DNA from: an uncultured Pseudomonadota bacterium
GTDB taxonomy: Bacteria; Pseudomonadota; Gammaproteobacteria; Burkholderiales; SG8-39
NCBI GenBank assembly: GCA_903921325.1
Contig: CAIXPL010000024.1
Location: 1-64,000, forward strand
DNA: 64,000 bases
Reading direction: 5' to 3'
Part shown: positions 8,349 to 17,153 of the stretch, piece after piece
Layout: each line of letters begins with the position of its first letter
Position numbering within the stretch: the stretch's first letter is position 1
Translations under genes and position numbers: made by a program
The notes under the pieces: model-generated
Databases searched by the model: none
What the model was told of the DNA's origin: nothing
Seen by the model: only the letters and a program-made list of their open reading frames with translations

Positions 8349-11182
8349 TTCACCGGCCGCGCGCTGCGCGAAATTTTGACGCGCATCAGATCAGCGCCAC
8401 TGCCCGTGCCATCGGTCAGCGAGAGCGACAGATCGGTGAGCGAATTCAGACTGGGCAGATCCAGATCTCTCGCGTACGGTGTCTTCCAGTGATCGAACTG
8501 CCCGATCATCAGCACGGTGTCGGGGCGGATGCCCTCACGCAGCACCGCCTGCCCGCGCGTCTGGCCCGAGACCGATTCAATCAGCAGTTCATCGCCCTCG
8601 GTGATGCCCAGGCGCTTTGCCGCCGTGCGATTGATGACCACGCCGCGATGCCCCGAGATGTTGTTGGCGAGCTCATTGATGAGCGGCAACCCGACGTTAG
8701 CCCCCCAGCTGTATTGCATCGAGCGCGCGGTGAGCGCCCAGAAGGCAAATTCGGCCGGATCACGCCCGTATTCGCGCGCATAGTCAATCCAGATATCCGG
8801 GAACGGCTCCCAGGTCGGTAGCGGCTCGTATTCCTTCAATTGCTTGTCCCACCAGGTGACGCCAATCTCGCGCAGGCGGTGGGCCAGCTGGTGGCCGTGA
8901 CGGGTGAGCCGCTCCTGATAGGGCAACTCGTAACGCAGCCCCTTCGCCTGCATCGCCGGATGCAAATACCAGTCGATCTGCGGAAACGGTCGCAATTGAA
9001 AGCCATGCTCACGAAACCAGTCCAGATCATGCACCGCCTCGCCCGCGGTTAAATCATCGCTGGCCGCCTTGCAGATCGCATCCCAGATGGCATCGCGCGC
9101 CGGTCGTGCGTGCGGGTGGAGTGAATAGTCAAAGCGGCCTTTGCGGTCGCGCAGCGCCATGCCGGCCGCGCCCTTGTTGATCGCCGCGATATAGCCATCG
9201 AGGATGCCGGCCCGCTCGGCCAACTCGCTTGCAACATCGGTCAGATCCATCGTGTCATGCAACGGATCGATCACCGGCTGACGTATCGCCCAGCCTTCAT
9301 GGCGCCAGTATTGCTCAGTGAACTTGGTGCTGCCGATCCGGATGAGTTGCATGCTCTCGAGATCGGTCGATTCGGGCAGCAGCACATCGGCAAAGTGATT
9401 GGTCTCATCATCGGTATAGGCAAAGGCGACGATGAACGGAAATTCGGCCAGCCGCTCGGCCACCTGCGGCGCGTTCCACGACGAGATCGCCGGATTGGTG
9501 CGATAGCAGATCCACACATCCGGTGGCGTGACGCGAGGCCAGTCATCGGGTGTCTTTTTCTGGAACAGCCAGGGCAGATGTGCGGGGCCGAGCGCCGGTG
9601 ACCAGGGCGAATCCGACACCAGCGGCACCAGAGTGCGATAGGCATTGCGGATATGCGGGTCGCGCTGCCAGCCCTCGCGCGAGGTTTCGTTGAACTGAAA
9701 CGCCATGAAGCCGTCTTCACCGGGTTGCACCGAGCCGGTACGTGAGAACGCCGGGCGCACCAGTTTGACGGTGGTGCCCAAGGTCCCGCCAGGCACTTCC
9801 AGGGCACCGACCAGGAGGGCGAGCATGGTGCGTGCCCAGCAGCAGTGATAGCCGCCCCAGCCGTTATTGACGGTTTTACCCAGCATCACCGCGACCGGTC
9901 GATACGGCAGGGTGTGGCCTTCAATGTCGATTGTCTGCCCGACACAGGCATGGGCCAGATATTCATCGGCAATACGGCGGATGACACTCGCGGGTACGTC
10001 GCACTGCTCAGCCGCCCAGTCCGGGGTGTAGGGCGCCATGTGCTCGCGCAGCAGCTCAAAGGACGTGCGCGGCGCAATGTCCTGATGATCATGGCGCTCA
10101 TCATCCGCGCCACGCTCAAAGCCACTCACGCGCCGTTCGATGGCCTTGTGTTCTCCCGCATTGGCAAACACCAGCACCGGGCGCACCAGATCGGCGGCGT
10201 CATAGGGTTTGGCACGCTCATCGGCCTCATCCCACACGAGTGGTTTGCCTGACTCGAACTCACGCAGAAACCAGCCATTGGGGCCGACCAGATAGGGCGA
10301 GTTGGATCGATCGCGCAGAAACGGTACGTCACAGACATTTGCCCAGTCGCGCTCATGCAGGATGTGGTGAATGAGCCCGAACAGAAAAGCGGCATCGGTT
10401 TTAGGGCGGATAGGCACCCATTCAGCCGACACCGCACCGGTGATCGACAGGTGCGGTTCAACCTGGATGCGCTTGCAGCCGCGCGAGCGCGCATCGGCTT
10501 CGCGCCAGATGCCGGCCACGCCCCCTGAGGCCTCGACATTGTTGCCGCAGTTGATGATGTAAGTAACGTACGGCGTATCGGGTGAGACGATGAAAGCGCG
10601 ATGCCACAGCTCGCCATACAGGTGCTCGGAGTGATAGCACTTCACGCCCTGACCAGCGCCATAGCCCTGATCAAGCGCTCCCCAGGCCGCCATGAATGCA
10701 GGAAACGTCCCCATGTATTGCACCGGCGTGCCGCCGCCCCCGGTGGACATGGCCAGGCGCGGGTAGCCATGTTCATCGGTCAGGCCCTTGGCCCGAATGC
10801 CGCGCAGCTTTTCTCCGACCAGATCGAGGGCCTCGTCCCAGCTGATGGGTACAAAGCCGGGGTCTTCGTTGCGACCCTTGCGCGGATTGGTCCGGCGCAT
10901 CGGCTGGTGAACGCGATTGGGGTTGTAGGTCTTCTGAATCAGACCGTAGGCCTTGACGCAGACCCGGCCACCGCCAGGATGCTGCGCACTGATGTCGTAG
11001 TTCGATTCAATCCGGGTCGCCACTCCGTCACGCACTTCGACCTTGAGCAGATCGGGACCGGCCACACACTGATAACAGTAGACCGGCCGGTGCTGCGAGC
11101 TGCTTTTGGACGATGACACGCTCGATGCCGCGCCAATCACGGCCGCGCCCTTGACTGCCACTGTGCTTGTGGGCTCGCTCAT
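8345..11182 (-). CDS. Molybdopterin oxidoreductase, PadB-like catalytic subunit
   Basis: The start at 11182 gives 945 aa (MSEPTSTVAVKG), 19 bp after the thioesterase gene. It belongs to the DMSO-reductase superfamily with bis-MGD cofactor. The FeS segment reads H31-x4-C36-x2-C39-x35-C75, lacking the usual third cysteine. Cys182 in VKCYHSEH is the likely Mo ligand by position, and INCGNNVEASGG plus WVPIRPKTDAAF are cofactor-binding stretches. There is no twin-arginine signal, so it should act in the cytoplasm. The CoA-ligase and thioesterase neighbours and the overall sequence suggest phenylacetyl-CoA:acceptor oxidoreductase or a relative that oxidises an acyl-CoA at the alpha carbon. A different substrate is quite possible. 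Confidence 0.75.
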   Translation of the reverse strand: MSEPTSTVAVKGAAVIGAASSVSSSKSSSQHRPVYCYQCVAGPDLLKVEVRDGVATRIESNYDISAQHPGGGRVCVKAYGLIQKTYNPNRVHQPMRRTNPRKGRNEDPGFVPISWDEALDLVGEKLRGIRAKGLTDEHGYPRLAMSTGGGGTPVQYMGTFPAFMAAWGALDQGYGAGQGVKCYHSEHLYGELWHRAFIVSPDTPYVTYIINCGNNVEASGGVAGIWREADARSRGCKRIQVEPHLSITGAVSAEWVPIRPKTDAAFLFGLIHHILHERDWANVCDVPFLRDRSNSPYLVGPNGWFLREFESGKPLVWDEADERAKPYDAADLVRPVLVFANAGEHKAIERRVSGFERGADDERHDHQDIAPRTSFELLREHMAPYTPDWAAEQCDVPASVIRRIADEYLAHACVGQTIDIEGHTLPYRPVAVMLGKTVNNGWGGYHCCWARTMLALLVGALEVPGGTLGTTVKLVRPAFSRTGSVQPGEDGFMAFQFNETSREGWQRDPHIRNAYRTLVPLVSDSPWSPALGPAHLPWLFQKKTPDDWPRVTPPDVWICYRTNPAISSWNAPQVAERLAEFPFIVAFAYTDDETNHFADVLLPESTDLESMQLIRIGSTKFTEQYWRHEGWAIRQPVIDPLHDTMDLTDVASELAERAGILDGYIAAINKGAAGMALRDRKGRFDYSLHPHARPARDAIWDAICKAASDDLTAGEAVHDLDWFREHGFQLRPFPQIDWYLHPAMQAKGLRYELPYQERLTRHGHQLAHRLREIGVTWWDKQLKEYEPLPTWEPFPDIWIDYAREYGRDPAEFAFWALTARSMQYSWGANVGLPLINELANNISGHRGVVINRTAAKRLGITEGDELLIESVSGQTRGQAVLREGIRPDTVLMIGQFDHWKTPYARDLDLPSLNSLTDLSLSLTDGTGSGADLMRVKISRSARPVK

Positions 11183-11201
11183 ACGGTGCGTCCGCGCGAT
11201 G

Positions 11202-11684
11202 TCATGCCACGGCACCCGGTTGAGTGCTGCCTGGCACTGAATTCTGTGATTGCGTCGCAGCGGCCTCGCTTTCCAGCGCTGCAAGACGCGCCGCTTTACG
11301 CCGCAAACGCTCGCCCTGCTTGTCGCGATCGATCACAAAGCGCACATGCCGGGCGCGACCGACGGCATCGAGTTCGTCGCGCACATCCACCTCGAACACC
11401 ACCCGCGGCAGGGCCAATTCGGCCACCCGTGCCGTGACGGTCACGGTTTGCCCGAACAGACTCGGACCCAGGTGGTCGATGGTGACGTGCGCGCCCACCG
11501 AGTCCTCGCCGGGTTCATGCCATTGAAGCAGCAATTCGCGACAAGTCTGCTCGACATCGAGCACCATGTTCGGTGTGGAATAGACGCGCAATTCCTCACC
11601 CATGAATTCGATCGTGCGGCCACGATCGACGCTGAGCGTCCGCGTGTGGCTGGTGCCCACGGCCAAGCCTTCTTTCATGCCCAC
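11202..11684 (-). CDS. FlK-like hot-dog thioesterase
   Basis: The 160-aa protein matches the fluoroacetyl-CoA thioesterase (FlK) branch of hot-dog enzymes. The catalytic-type residues Thr37 (STPNM), Glu45 (DVEQTC) and His66 (VGAHV) sit in the same order as FlK Thr42, Glu50 and His76. The core GPSLFGQTVTVTARV strand region is present. The C-terminus is a charged helix followed by a short Ala/Gln/Ser tail. ATGs at 11684 and 11678 are both possible starts. It lies between the CoA ligase and the molybdenum enzyme, so it may hydrolyse a pathway CoA thioester or a dead-end acyl-CoA. Fluoroacetate itself is not implied. Confidence 0.75.
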   Translation of the reverse strand: MGMKEGLAVGTSHTRTLSVDRGRTIEFMGEELRVYSTPNMVLDVEQTCRELLLQWHEPGEDSVGAHVTIDHLGPSLFGQTVTVTARVAELALPRVVFEVDVRDELDAVGRARHVRFVIDRDKQGERLRRKAARLAALESEAAATQSQNSVPGSTQPGAVA

Positions 11685-11732
11685 TCTCCCTGATGCAGCA
11701 GTTGCCTTGCCCCTGAGGGTACCTCAAGCACC

Positions 11733-13466
11733 TCATTGACTCCCTGATTGCGTGGCAACGGACGAAACGCCAGACTGCGCAGCAGCAGCCACCGCACCCG
11801 AGTCGGCTGCGCCAGCTGGCTGTACCGCGTCACCTGACTGTGCCGTGCCGCTCGCTCCCTTTGCAGGTCCACCGCCGGCCGCACCGAATTGGCGACGCAA
11901 CTCGGTCTTGAGAATCTTCCCCATGGCCGATTTTGGCAATTGATCGAGAAACGCGATGCGGCGCGGAATCTTGTAGCCACCAATCAGGCCACGGCAATGC
12001 TCGATCATCGCCTCGGCATTGAGTGTGTGTCCGCGTGCCGGCACGATGGCTGCGAACAAGGCCTCGCCATAGGTCGGGTCGGGCACCCCGACCACTGCGC
12101 ATTCGCTCACCCCAGGGTGCTGGTAGAGCGCCCCCTCCACCTCGGAGGAATACACATTCTCCCCCCCGGTGATGATCATGTCCTTCTTGCGATCAAGCAA
12201 AAACAGGTAGCCGGACGCATCCAGTCGACCGACATCACCAGTATGAAACCATCCTTCCCGAAACGCCTGTGTGTTGGCCTCTGGTTGATTCAGGTAACCC
12301 ACGGTGACATTGGGGCCACGCACACACACCTCGCCCGCCTCGCCGGCCGGCAGTTCCTTATCCGCTTCATCCATGATGCGTAAATCGATTCCGACGAGGG
12401 CGCGCCCGGCCCCGCGCAGCAGCCGCACGTCACCGGTTGCCATGGCCTCACGGTGCTCCCCATCGCCAAGCACGGTGAGAATCGGTGAGGTCTCGGTCAG
12501 GCCGTAGCCCTGGACTACCGCAGTCCCTGGAAATGCGTCGATGGTGCGCCGTATCCACTCTGGCGCCATGGGAGCACTGCCATAGAGCAAGGTGCGCAAG
12601 GCGTCCAGTCGGTACCGCGATGGGGCGCCCGACTGCAAAGTGAGAATGATCATGGTGGGGGCGAGCATGGTGAAACTCACGCCATGGTCCTGCATGGCAG
12701 CGAGCAATGCCTCCGGTGAGAACTGCGCAAGAAACGCATGCGCCCCACCTTGCAGCGTAACCCCGGTGCCCAGCAGATCGGCTGAATGAAACATCGGCGC
12801 GACATGCAAAAAGACCTCGCGCTCGCGCAGACCGCATGCCAATCCCACCTGCATGCCATTGGCGATGGCGTTGTGATGGGTGAGGCGCACCCCTTTGCCA
12901 CGCCCGGTCGTGCCACCGGTATAGAGCAGGATCGCATCATCGTCCTCTGCGCTTTCGTGCAAGGGCAGCGACTCTGACTGGGCGAGGAGCGATTCATAGC
13001 GCGCCATCAATCCGCCTTCACCTGTTATCTCTGCTTGCGCGGTGGCCGATTGTCCCGCGACCGCTGTCCCATCGGGGCCATCGATCACCACGCAGCGCAA
13101 CCGCAGCGCTGCCAGATCGGGGTGATCGAGCAGCGGCAGAAACAAGGGCTCGACCAGCAAAGCACGCACCTCGGCGTCGAGCAGAATTTGTGCAATTTCG
13201 GCTGCAGCCAGTCGGATGTTTACCGGCACCGGTATCCGCCCGCTCCAGTAGCCAGCGTGCAGCAGCTCACAGTGCCGAAACGTATTGCGCGACACGATGC
13301 CAAAGCGCTCACCGCACCCTACGCCCAGGCTGGCGAGCAGACCCGCGGCCCGCGCCACCCGATCCAGGTGCTCGGTCCAGGTAAATGTCCGTTCGCGATC
13401 GATGATCGCCGGTCGCTCGCCATACAGACGACCACAGCGATCGAGCGCTCCAGCGAGGCTCAGCAC
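11733..13466 (-). CDS. AMP-forming acyl/aryl-CoA ligase
   Basis: ANL-superfamily ligase that activates a carboxylic acid through an acyl-AMP. Motifs in order are LLYTGGTTGRGKGV (P-loop), GYGLTETSPIL, GWFHTGDVGRLDASGYLFLLDR, IITGGENVYSSEVE and the lysine motif PKSAMGKILKTELR. I place the start at the GTG at 13466 (VLSLAGALDRCG), preceded by GAGG. The frame is open to 13565, but that extension is not family-like. This gives 577 aa. The last 50 or so residues form an Ala/Gly/Ser/Gln-rich tail outside the fold. It is the first gene of the leftward run containing the thioesterase and the Pad-like oxidoreductase, so it probably makes their CoA-thioester substrate. The substrate is unknown. Confidence 0.88.
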   Translation of the reverse strand: MLSLAGALDRCGRLYGERPAIIDRERTFTWTEHLDRVARAAGLLASLGVGCGERFGIVSRNTFRHCELLHAGYWSGRIPVPVNIRLAAAEIAQILLDAEVRALLVEPLFLPLLDHPDLAALRLRCVVIDGPDGTAVAGQSATAQAEITGEGGLMARYESLLAQSESLPLHESAEDDDAILLYTGGTTGRGKGVRLTHHNAIANGMQVGLACGLREREVFLHVAPMFHSADLLGTGVTLQGGAHAFLAQFSPEALLAAMQDHGVSFTMLAPTMIILTLQSGAPSRYRLDALRTLLYGSAPMAPEWIRRTIDAFPGTAVVQGYGLTETSPILTVLGDGEHREAMATGDVRLLRGAGRALVGIDLRIMDEADKELPAGEAGEVCVRGPNVTVGYLNQPEANTQAFREGWFHTGDVGRLDASGYLFLLDRKKDMIITGGENVYSSEVEGALYQHPGVSECAVVGVPDPTYGEALFAAIVPARGHTLNAEAMIEHCRGLIGGYKIPRRIAFLDQLPKSAMGKILKTELRRQFGAAGGGPAKGASGTAQSGDAVQPAGAADSGAVAAAAQSGVSSVATQSGSQ

Positions 13467-13729
13467 GACGCAACCCTCAGCACATCGGTCTCCTCTTCCT
13501 GTCTTTGCGGCGGCATGACACACGCAGCAGACGCGTATCATGCCAGCAGCGCGCGAGCTCGGCATCTAAAAAGCTGACCGGGCGCGAACCGAGCGGTACG
13601 CACGGCGGATAGTCCGAGGTCCACTCGCCATGAGCGGTTTGCGGAGCTGCCGAGGTGCGTCATACGGGGCCTAGTGATCGTGCGGTTGGGCCCATCATAA
13701 AAAATTGCCAGAACCCGGAGGAGATGACC

Positions 13730-14752
13730 ATGCTTTCACCGATTGCTCGCAGGCTCGCCCTGATAGGCGCGTGCATTGGCCTGGCCGCCACCAGCCTCGC
13801 GCACGCCGATCCCTTACTGATCCGCGCAGGCTGGGTCGCGGCACCGGCCTCGCTGCTGCCCGTGCTCTTTGCCAAACCCGGCATCGCACGCCATCAGGGC
13901 ACCAGCTATCAACTGGAGCCGACGTATTTTTCTGCGTCGCCGACCATGATTACCGCGCTCGCCTCGGGCGAACTGGAAATCGCCGCGCTGGGCTACTCCA
14001 CCATGAGCCTTGCGATATTGAACGCTCGCGTGGACGACCTGCGCGTGATCGCCGATGAAATCCAGGATGGCCATCCGGGCTACTACTCCAACTCATTTGT
14101 CGTGCGCAAAGACTCGCCGATCCAGACCGTGGCCGATCTGAAGGGCAAGGTCGTCGCCACCAACGGGCTTGGCAGTGGCGTGGACATTGCCATGCGCACC
14201 ATGTTGTTGAAGAGCGGATTGCGCGACAAGAACGGCTACACCACGGTCGAAGTATCCTTCCCGAACATGAAGGCCACCTTGCTCGAAGGCAAGGCTGATC
14301 TGGTCACCAATACCCTGCCCTTCAGCTACGCCCCGGACATGATCGCCGCCAGTCGCGTCCTGTTTCATCAACGCGACGCACTCGGCGCCTCCGAGCTTTC
14401 GTTCTGGACCAGCCGCGCCGGGTTTCTGCAAAAGAATCGCGCCGCGATGGTCGATTTCATGGAGGATTTCGTACGCGCGCTGCACTGGTACTTTGATCCC
14501 GCCAACCGGACCGAAGCCATCGCCATCATTGCCCGATTCACCAAGCAACCGCCCGAGCGCTTCACCGATTGGCTGTTCACCAAAGGGGACTATTACCGCG
14601 ACCCCAATGGGGTGCCCGATCTGGATGCACTGGGGCGCAATATTCACGCGCAGTTCGAGCTGGGACTGTTGCGCGCCGATATCGACCCGCAAAAGTACGC
14701 CGATTTGAGCTTGCTGCGCGAAGCCATTGCCCGTGTGGGGGCCAATCGCTAG
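13730..14752 (+). CDS. ABC transporter substrate-binding protein, NMT1/SsuA/TauA type
   Basis: The start at 13730 lies 8 nt after GGAGG; an ATG at 13724 is too close to it. The 340-aa precursor has a signal peptide (LALIGACIGLAATSLAHA) followed by DPLLIRAGWVAAPASLLPVLF. The NMT1/THI5-like signatures FSASPTMITALASGELEIAALGYST and VADLKGKVVATNGLGSG follow. Family members bind sulfonates, taurine, nitrate, pyrimidine precursors or aromatic acids. No permease or ATPase gene is adjacent. It diverges from the CoA ligase across a 263-bp gap and runs in the same direction as the hydrolase that follows. Confidence 0.88.
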   Translation: MLSPIARRLALIGACIGLAATSLAHADPLLIRAGWVAAPASLLPVLFAKPGIARHQGTSYQLEPTYFSASPTMITALASGELEIAALGYSTMSLAILNARVDDLRVIADEIQDGHPGYYSNSFVVRKDSPIQTVADLKGKVVATNGLGSGVDIAMRTMLLKSGLRDKNGYTTVEVSFPNMKATLLEGKADLVTNTLPFSYAPDMIAASRVLFHQRDALGASELSFWTSRAGFLQKNRAAMVDFMEDFVRALHWYFDPANRTEAIAIIARFTKQPPERFTDWLFTKGDYYRDPNGVPDLDALGRNIHAQFELGLLRADIDPQKYADLSLLREAIARVGANR

Positions 14753-14845
14753 GCCAGTGGCACAGACCCGCAACGCCAGACCAGCCGCTACAATCAGACA
14801 CCGATACGTGCCATCCCCTTCACCGCGTTCTCTCAGGATAGTGAC

Positions 14846-16042
14846 ATGACAGCCACCGCAGCCCCGATCAAATACGAATGGGATCGTCTGCCGATCATCA
14901 TCAAGTTTGCCGAAGTCAACAAAATGGCCGAGACCTACGGCTTTGTTGGCACCCAAGGCCACACTTATGTCGAAGGCCAACGGCTGGTGCCGCGCAACAA
15001 GCCCTCCGACACCGTCTACATTTTCATGCACCCGTCCTCGACCCTGCACCTGCTGCCGATGCCGGCGGCGCTCGCCGATGCCGGTCTGCATGTGATCTGC
15101 GCGGCCAGCCGTTATCCAAAGAATGACAGTGCGCTCATCATGGAAAAGGTCGTCTTTGACCTTGGCCAGCACATTCGCCACGCCCGCGAGGATCTGGGCT
15201 ACAAAAAAGTGATCCTGGTCGGGTGGTCTGGGGGTGGGTCGCTGTCACTGTTCTACCAGGCACAGGCCGAATCGCCTTCGATCACCCATACGCCGGCAGG
15301 CGATGAGTACGACCTCACGCGCGCCGGCCTGCATCCAGCCGACGGGATCATTTTCATCGCGGCGCATCTGAGCCGTGCCGAGACTTTGACCGAGTGGATC
15401 GATCCATCGGTCAAGGATGAACTGCACCCCGATGATCGCGACCGCGAGCTCGACATCTACGCTGCCGATGCCCCGCATCGTCCGCCCTACTCGGCTGATT
15501 TTGTGGCGCGCTTTCGTGCCGCGCAACAGGCACGAAATCGCAAAATCACGTCCTGGGTGCTCGAGACCCTCGAGATGCTCAAGAAGCGCAATGACGGCGA
15601 GATGGAACGCGGCTTTGTTGTCCACCGCACCATGTGCGACGTGCGCTGGCTCGATTCAACCATTGACCCGAGTGGTCGGCGCCCGAACTGGTGCTTTTTG
15701 GGTGATCCGCGCGTTGCCAATTCGGCACCGGCCGGCCTCGGTCGTTTCTCGACACTGCGCTCCTGGCTCTCGCAGTGGTCAATTGACTACAGCAACGCCA
15801 AAGGCGCAGTCAACGCCGCGCGCATTCACAAAACCCCGGTGCTGCAAATCGTGAACGAAGCCGATGACGCCGTGCCTGCGACGCACAATCCGGTGATTCA
15901 CCAGGCGCTCGCCACGCCGGATCGCGAACTGATCAACATTATCGGCGCGACGCACTACTACGTCGGCCAGCCTGATCAGCTCGCGCAGTGCATCAGCAGC
16001 GTGATCGACTGGAGCCGGCGCAAGCAGTTGCTTGCAGACTGA
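14846..16042 (+). CDS. Alpha/beta hydrolase
   Basis: The 398-aa protein has the nucleophile elbow GWSGGG with Ser128, an acid region NEADDAVP, and a C-terminal His in GATHYYVG, giving a plausible Ser-Asp-His triad. HPSSTLHLLP near residue 62 may form the oxyanion-hole segment. There is no signal peptide, so it should be cytoplasmic. It follows the NMT1-type binding protein by 93 bp, and the convergent Bug gene ends 4 bp beyond its stop. An ester or C-C bond hydrolase in the catabolic cluster fits, but no substrate can be assigned. Confidence 0.8.
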   Translation: MTATAAPIKYEWDRLPIIIKFAEVNKMAETYGFVGTQGHTYVEGQRLVPRNKPSDTVYIFMHPSSTLHLLPMPAALADAGLHVICAASRYPKNDSALIMEKVVFDLGQHIRHAREDLGYKKVILVGWSGGGSLSLFYQAQAESPSITHTPAGDEYDLTRAGLHPADGIIFIAAHLSRAETLTEWIDPSVKDELHPDDRDRELDIYAADAPHRPPYSADFVARFRAAQQARNRKITSWVLETLEMLKKRNDGEMERGFVVHRTMCDVRWLDSTIDPSGRRPNWCFLGDPRVANSAPAGLGRFSTLRSWLSQWSIDYSNAKGAVNAARIHKTPVLQIVNEADDAVPATHNPVIHQALATPDRELINIIGATHYYVGQPDQLAQCISSVIDWSRRKQLLAD

Positions 16043-16046
16043 GGGC

Positions 16047-17003
16047 TTATTCCGGCGCAATGCCCGCTGCTTGCAGCACCCGCGTGTAGCGTTGCTGATC
16101 GTGATCGACAATCTCCTGAAATGCCTCGGCACTGCCCGGGGCGATTTCGAGGCCGGCGTCCTGGATGCGCTGGCGTACGAGTGGTGCATTGAGCGCGCTC
16201 GCCAGCGCCCGATTCAGCCGCTGCACGGTATCGGCGGGTGTGGCACGCGGCACCATCAAGCCTTGCCAGCTGACCATTTCAAAGCCGGGCATGGTCTCGG
16301 CAAGCACCGGCAGGTCGGGAAACGGTTGGCTGCCGCGCTTCGGGAACGAACTGGCCAGCGCCCGCACGCGGCCGCTACGTACCTGCGGTAGCGCGGTGTT
16401 CACCACATCAAAGAGGATATTGATCTCCCCGCCCATGAGCGCGTTGAGCGCCGGCGCGTTGCCCTTGTACTGCACGCGCACCACCTCGGCTTGCGCATAG
16501 CTGGCAAGCATCACGCAGGCCACCGTGGGCAGGGCCCCGGAGGCGGCGCAGGTCACCGTGCCCGGTTTCGCCTTGATCGTTGCAAGCAGTTCGTCGATGT
16601 TGTGCGCGGCGAAGCCCTGGCTCGCCAGGAGCACGAACGACACGCGGGTCAGCTGGATCAGCGCACGCAGTTCGTGTGGATCGAGGCTGTTGCGATAGAA
16701 CAGCGGATTGGTGATGAGTCCCGGCGTTACCATGAGCATCACCGTGCCATCGGCAGCTCCGCGGGCGACCTGCTCGCTACCCAGATTGCCGCTCGCGCCG
16801 GCACGATTTTCGATCAGGACGGGCTGCGCAAGTTGTTCGGAGAGTTGCTGCGCCACCACACGTGCCACGGCATCGGCCGGCCCGCCGGGCGCAAAGGGCA
16901 CCACCCAGTGCAATGGCTTGCCCGCCAATGAGGTCTGAGCAATCCCCGGGCCAGCGACACCGATCAGGCAAAACGCAACGAGTATCAACCATGATCGAAT
17001 CAT
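16047..17003 (-). CDS. Bug-family tripartite tricarboxylate transporter receptor
   Basis: The 318-aa periplasmic receptor has a signal peptide (MIRSWLILVAFCLIGVAGPGIA) then KPLHWVVPFAPGGPADAVAR and VLIENRAGASGNLGSE, the hallmark Bug motifs. Such proteins bind carboxylates through a water-bridged pocket. They are greatly expanded in Burkholderiales, usually without dedicated TctAB membrane genes nearby, as here. It lies downstream of ubiD on the same strand but has its own AT-rich upstream region with two palindromes. It probably serves uptake of an aromatic or organic acid handled by its neighbours (inference). Confidence 0.93.
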   Translation of the reverse strand: MIRSWLILVAFCLIGVAGPGIAQTSLAGKPLHWVVPFAPGGPADAVARVVAQQLSEQLAQPVLIENRAGASGNLGSEQVARGAADGTVMLMVTPGLITNPLFYRNSLDPHELRALIQLTRVSFVLLASQGFAAHNIDELLATIKAKPGTVTCAASGALPTVACVMLASYAQAEVVRVQYKGNAPALNALMGGEINILFDVVNTALPQVRSGRVRALASSFPKRGSQPFPDLPVLAETMPGFEMVSWQGLMVPRATPADTVQRLNRALASALNAPLVRQRIQDAGLEIAPGSAEAFQEIVDHDQQRYTRVLQAAGIAPE

Positions 17004-17013
17004 TGATACATTC

Positions 17014-17065
17014 CAGTTAACTGTTCCACAACAAATATTTATACAATTTATATAAAGTACTTTAT
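17014..17065 (-). promoter_or_regulatory. AT-rich leader with two palindromes upstream of the Bug gene
   Basis: The 150 bp between ubiD and the Bug gene is strikingly AT-rich for this GC-rich region. It contains a perfect 10-bp palindrome cagttaactg (17014-17023) and a perfect 14-bp palindrome ataaagtactttat (17052-17065). These are good candidates for regulator binding sites at the Bug promoter. No regulator gene is adjacent. Confidence 0.45.
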
Positions 17066-17153
17066 TAGAATAGTCTGGCTCTTCGTAGCTGTCTCACCCC
17101 GATATTTCGTGCTCGGTCACCTGCTGGAGCGAGGCCACGATTCAAAGAGGCTT

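Noticed and set aside
14093-15181. Open minus-strand frame of 362 codons
   Set aside because: It overlaps the NMT1-type binding protein and hydrolase genes, both with clear motifs on the plus strand.
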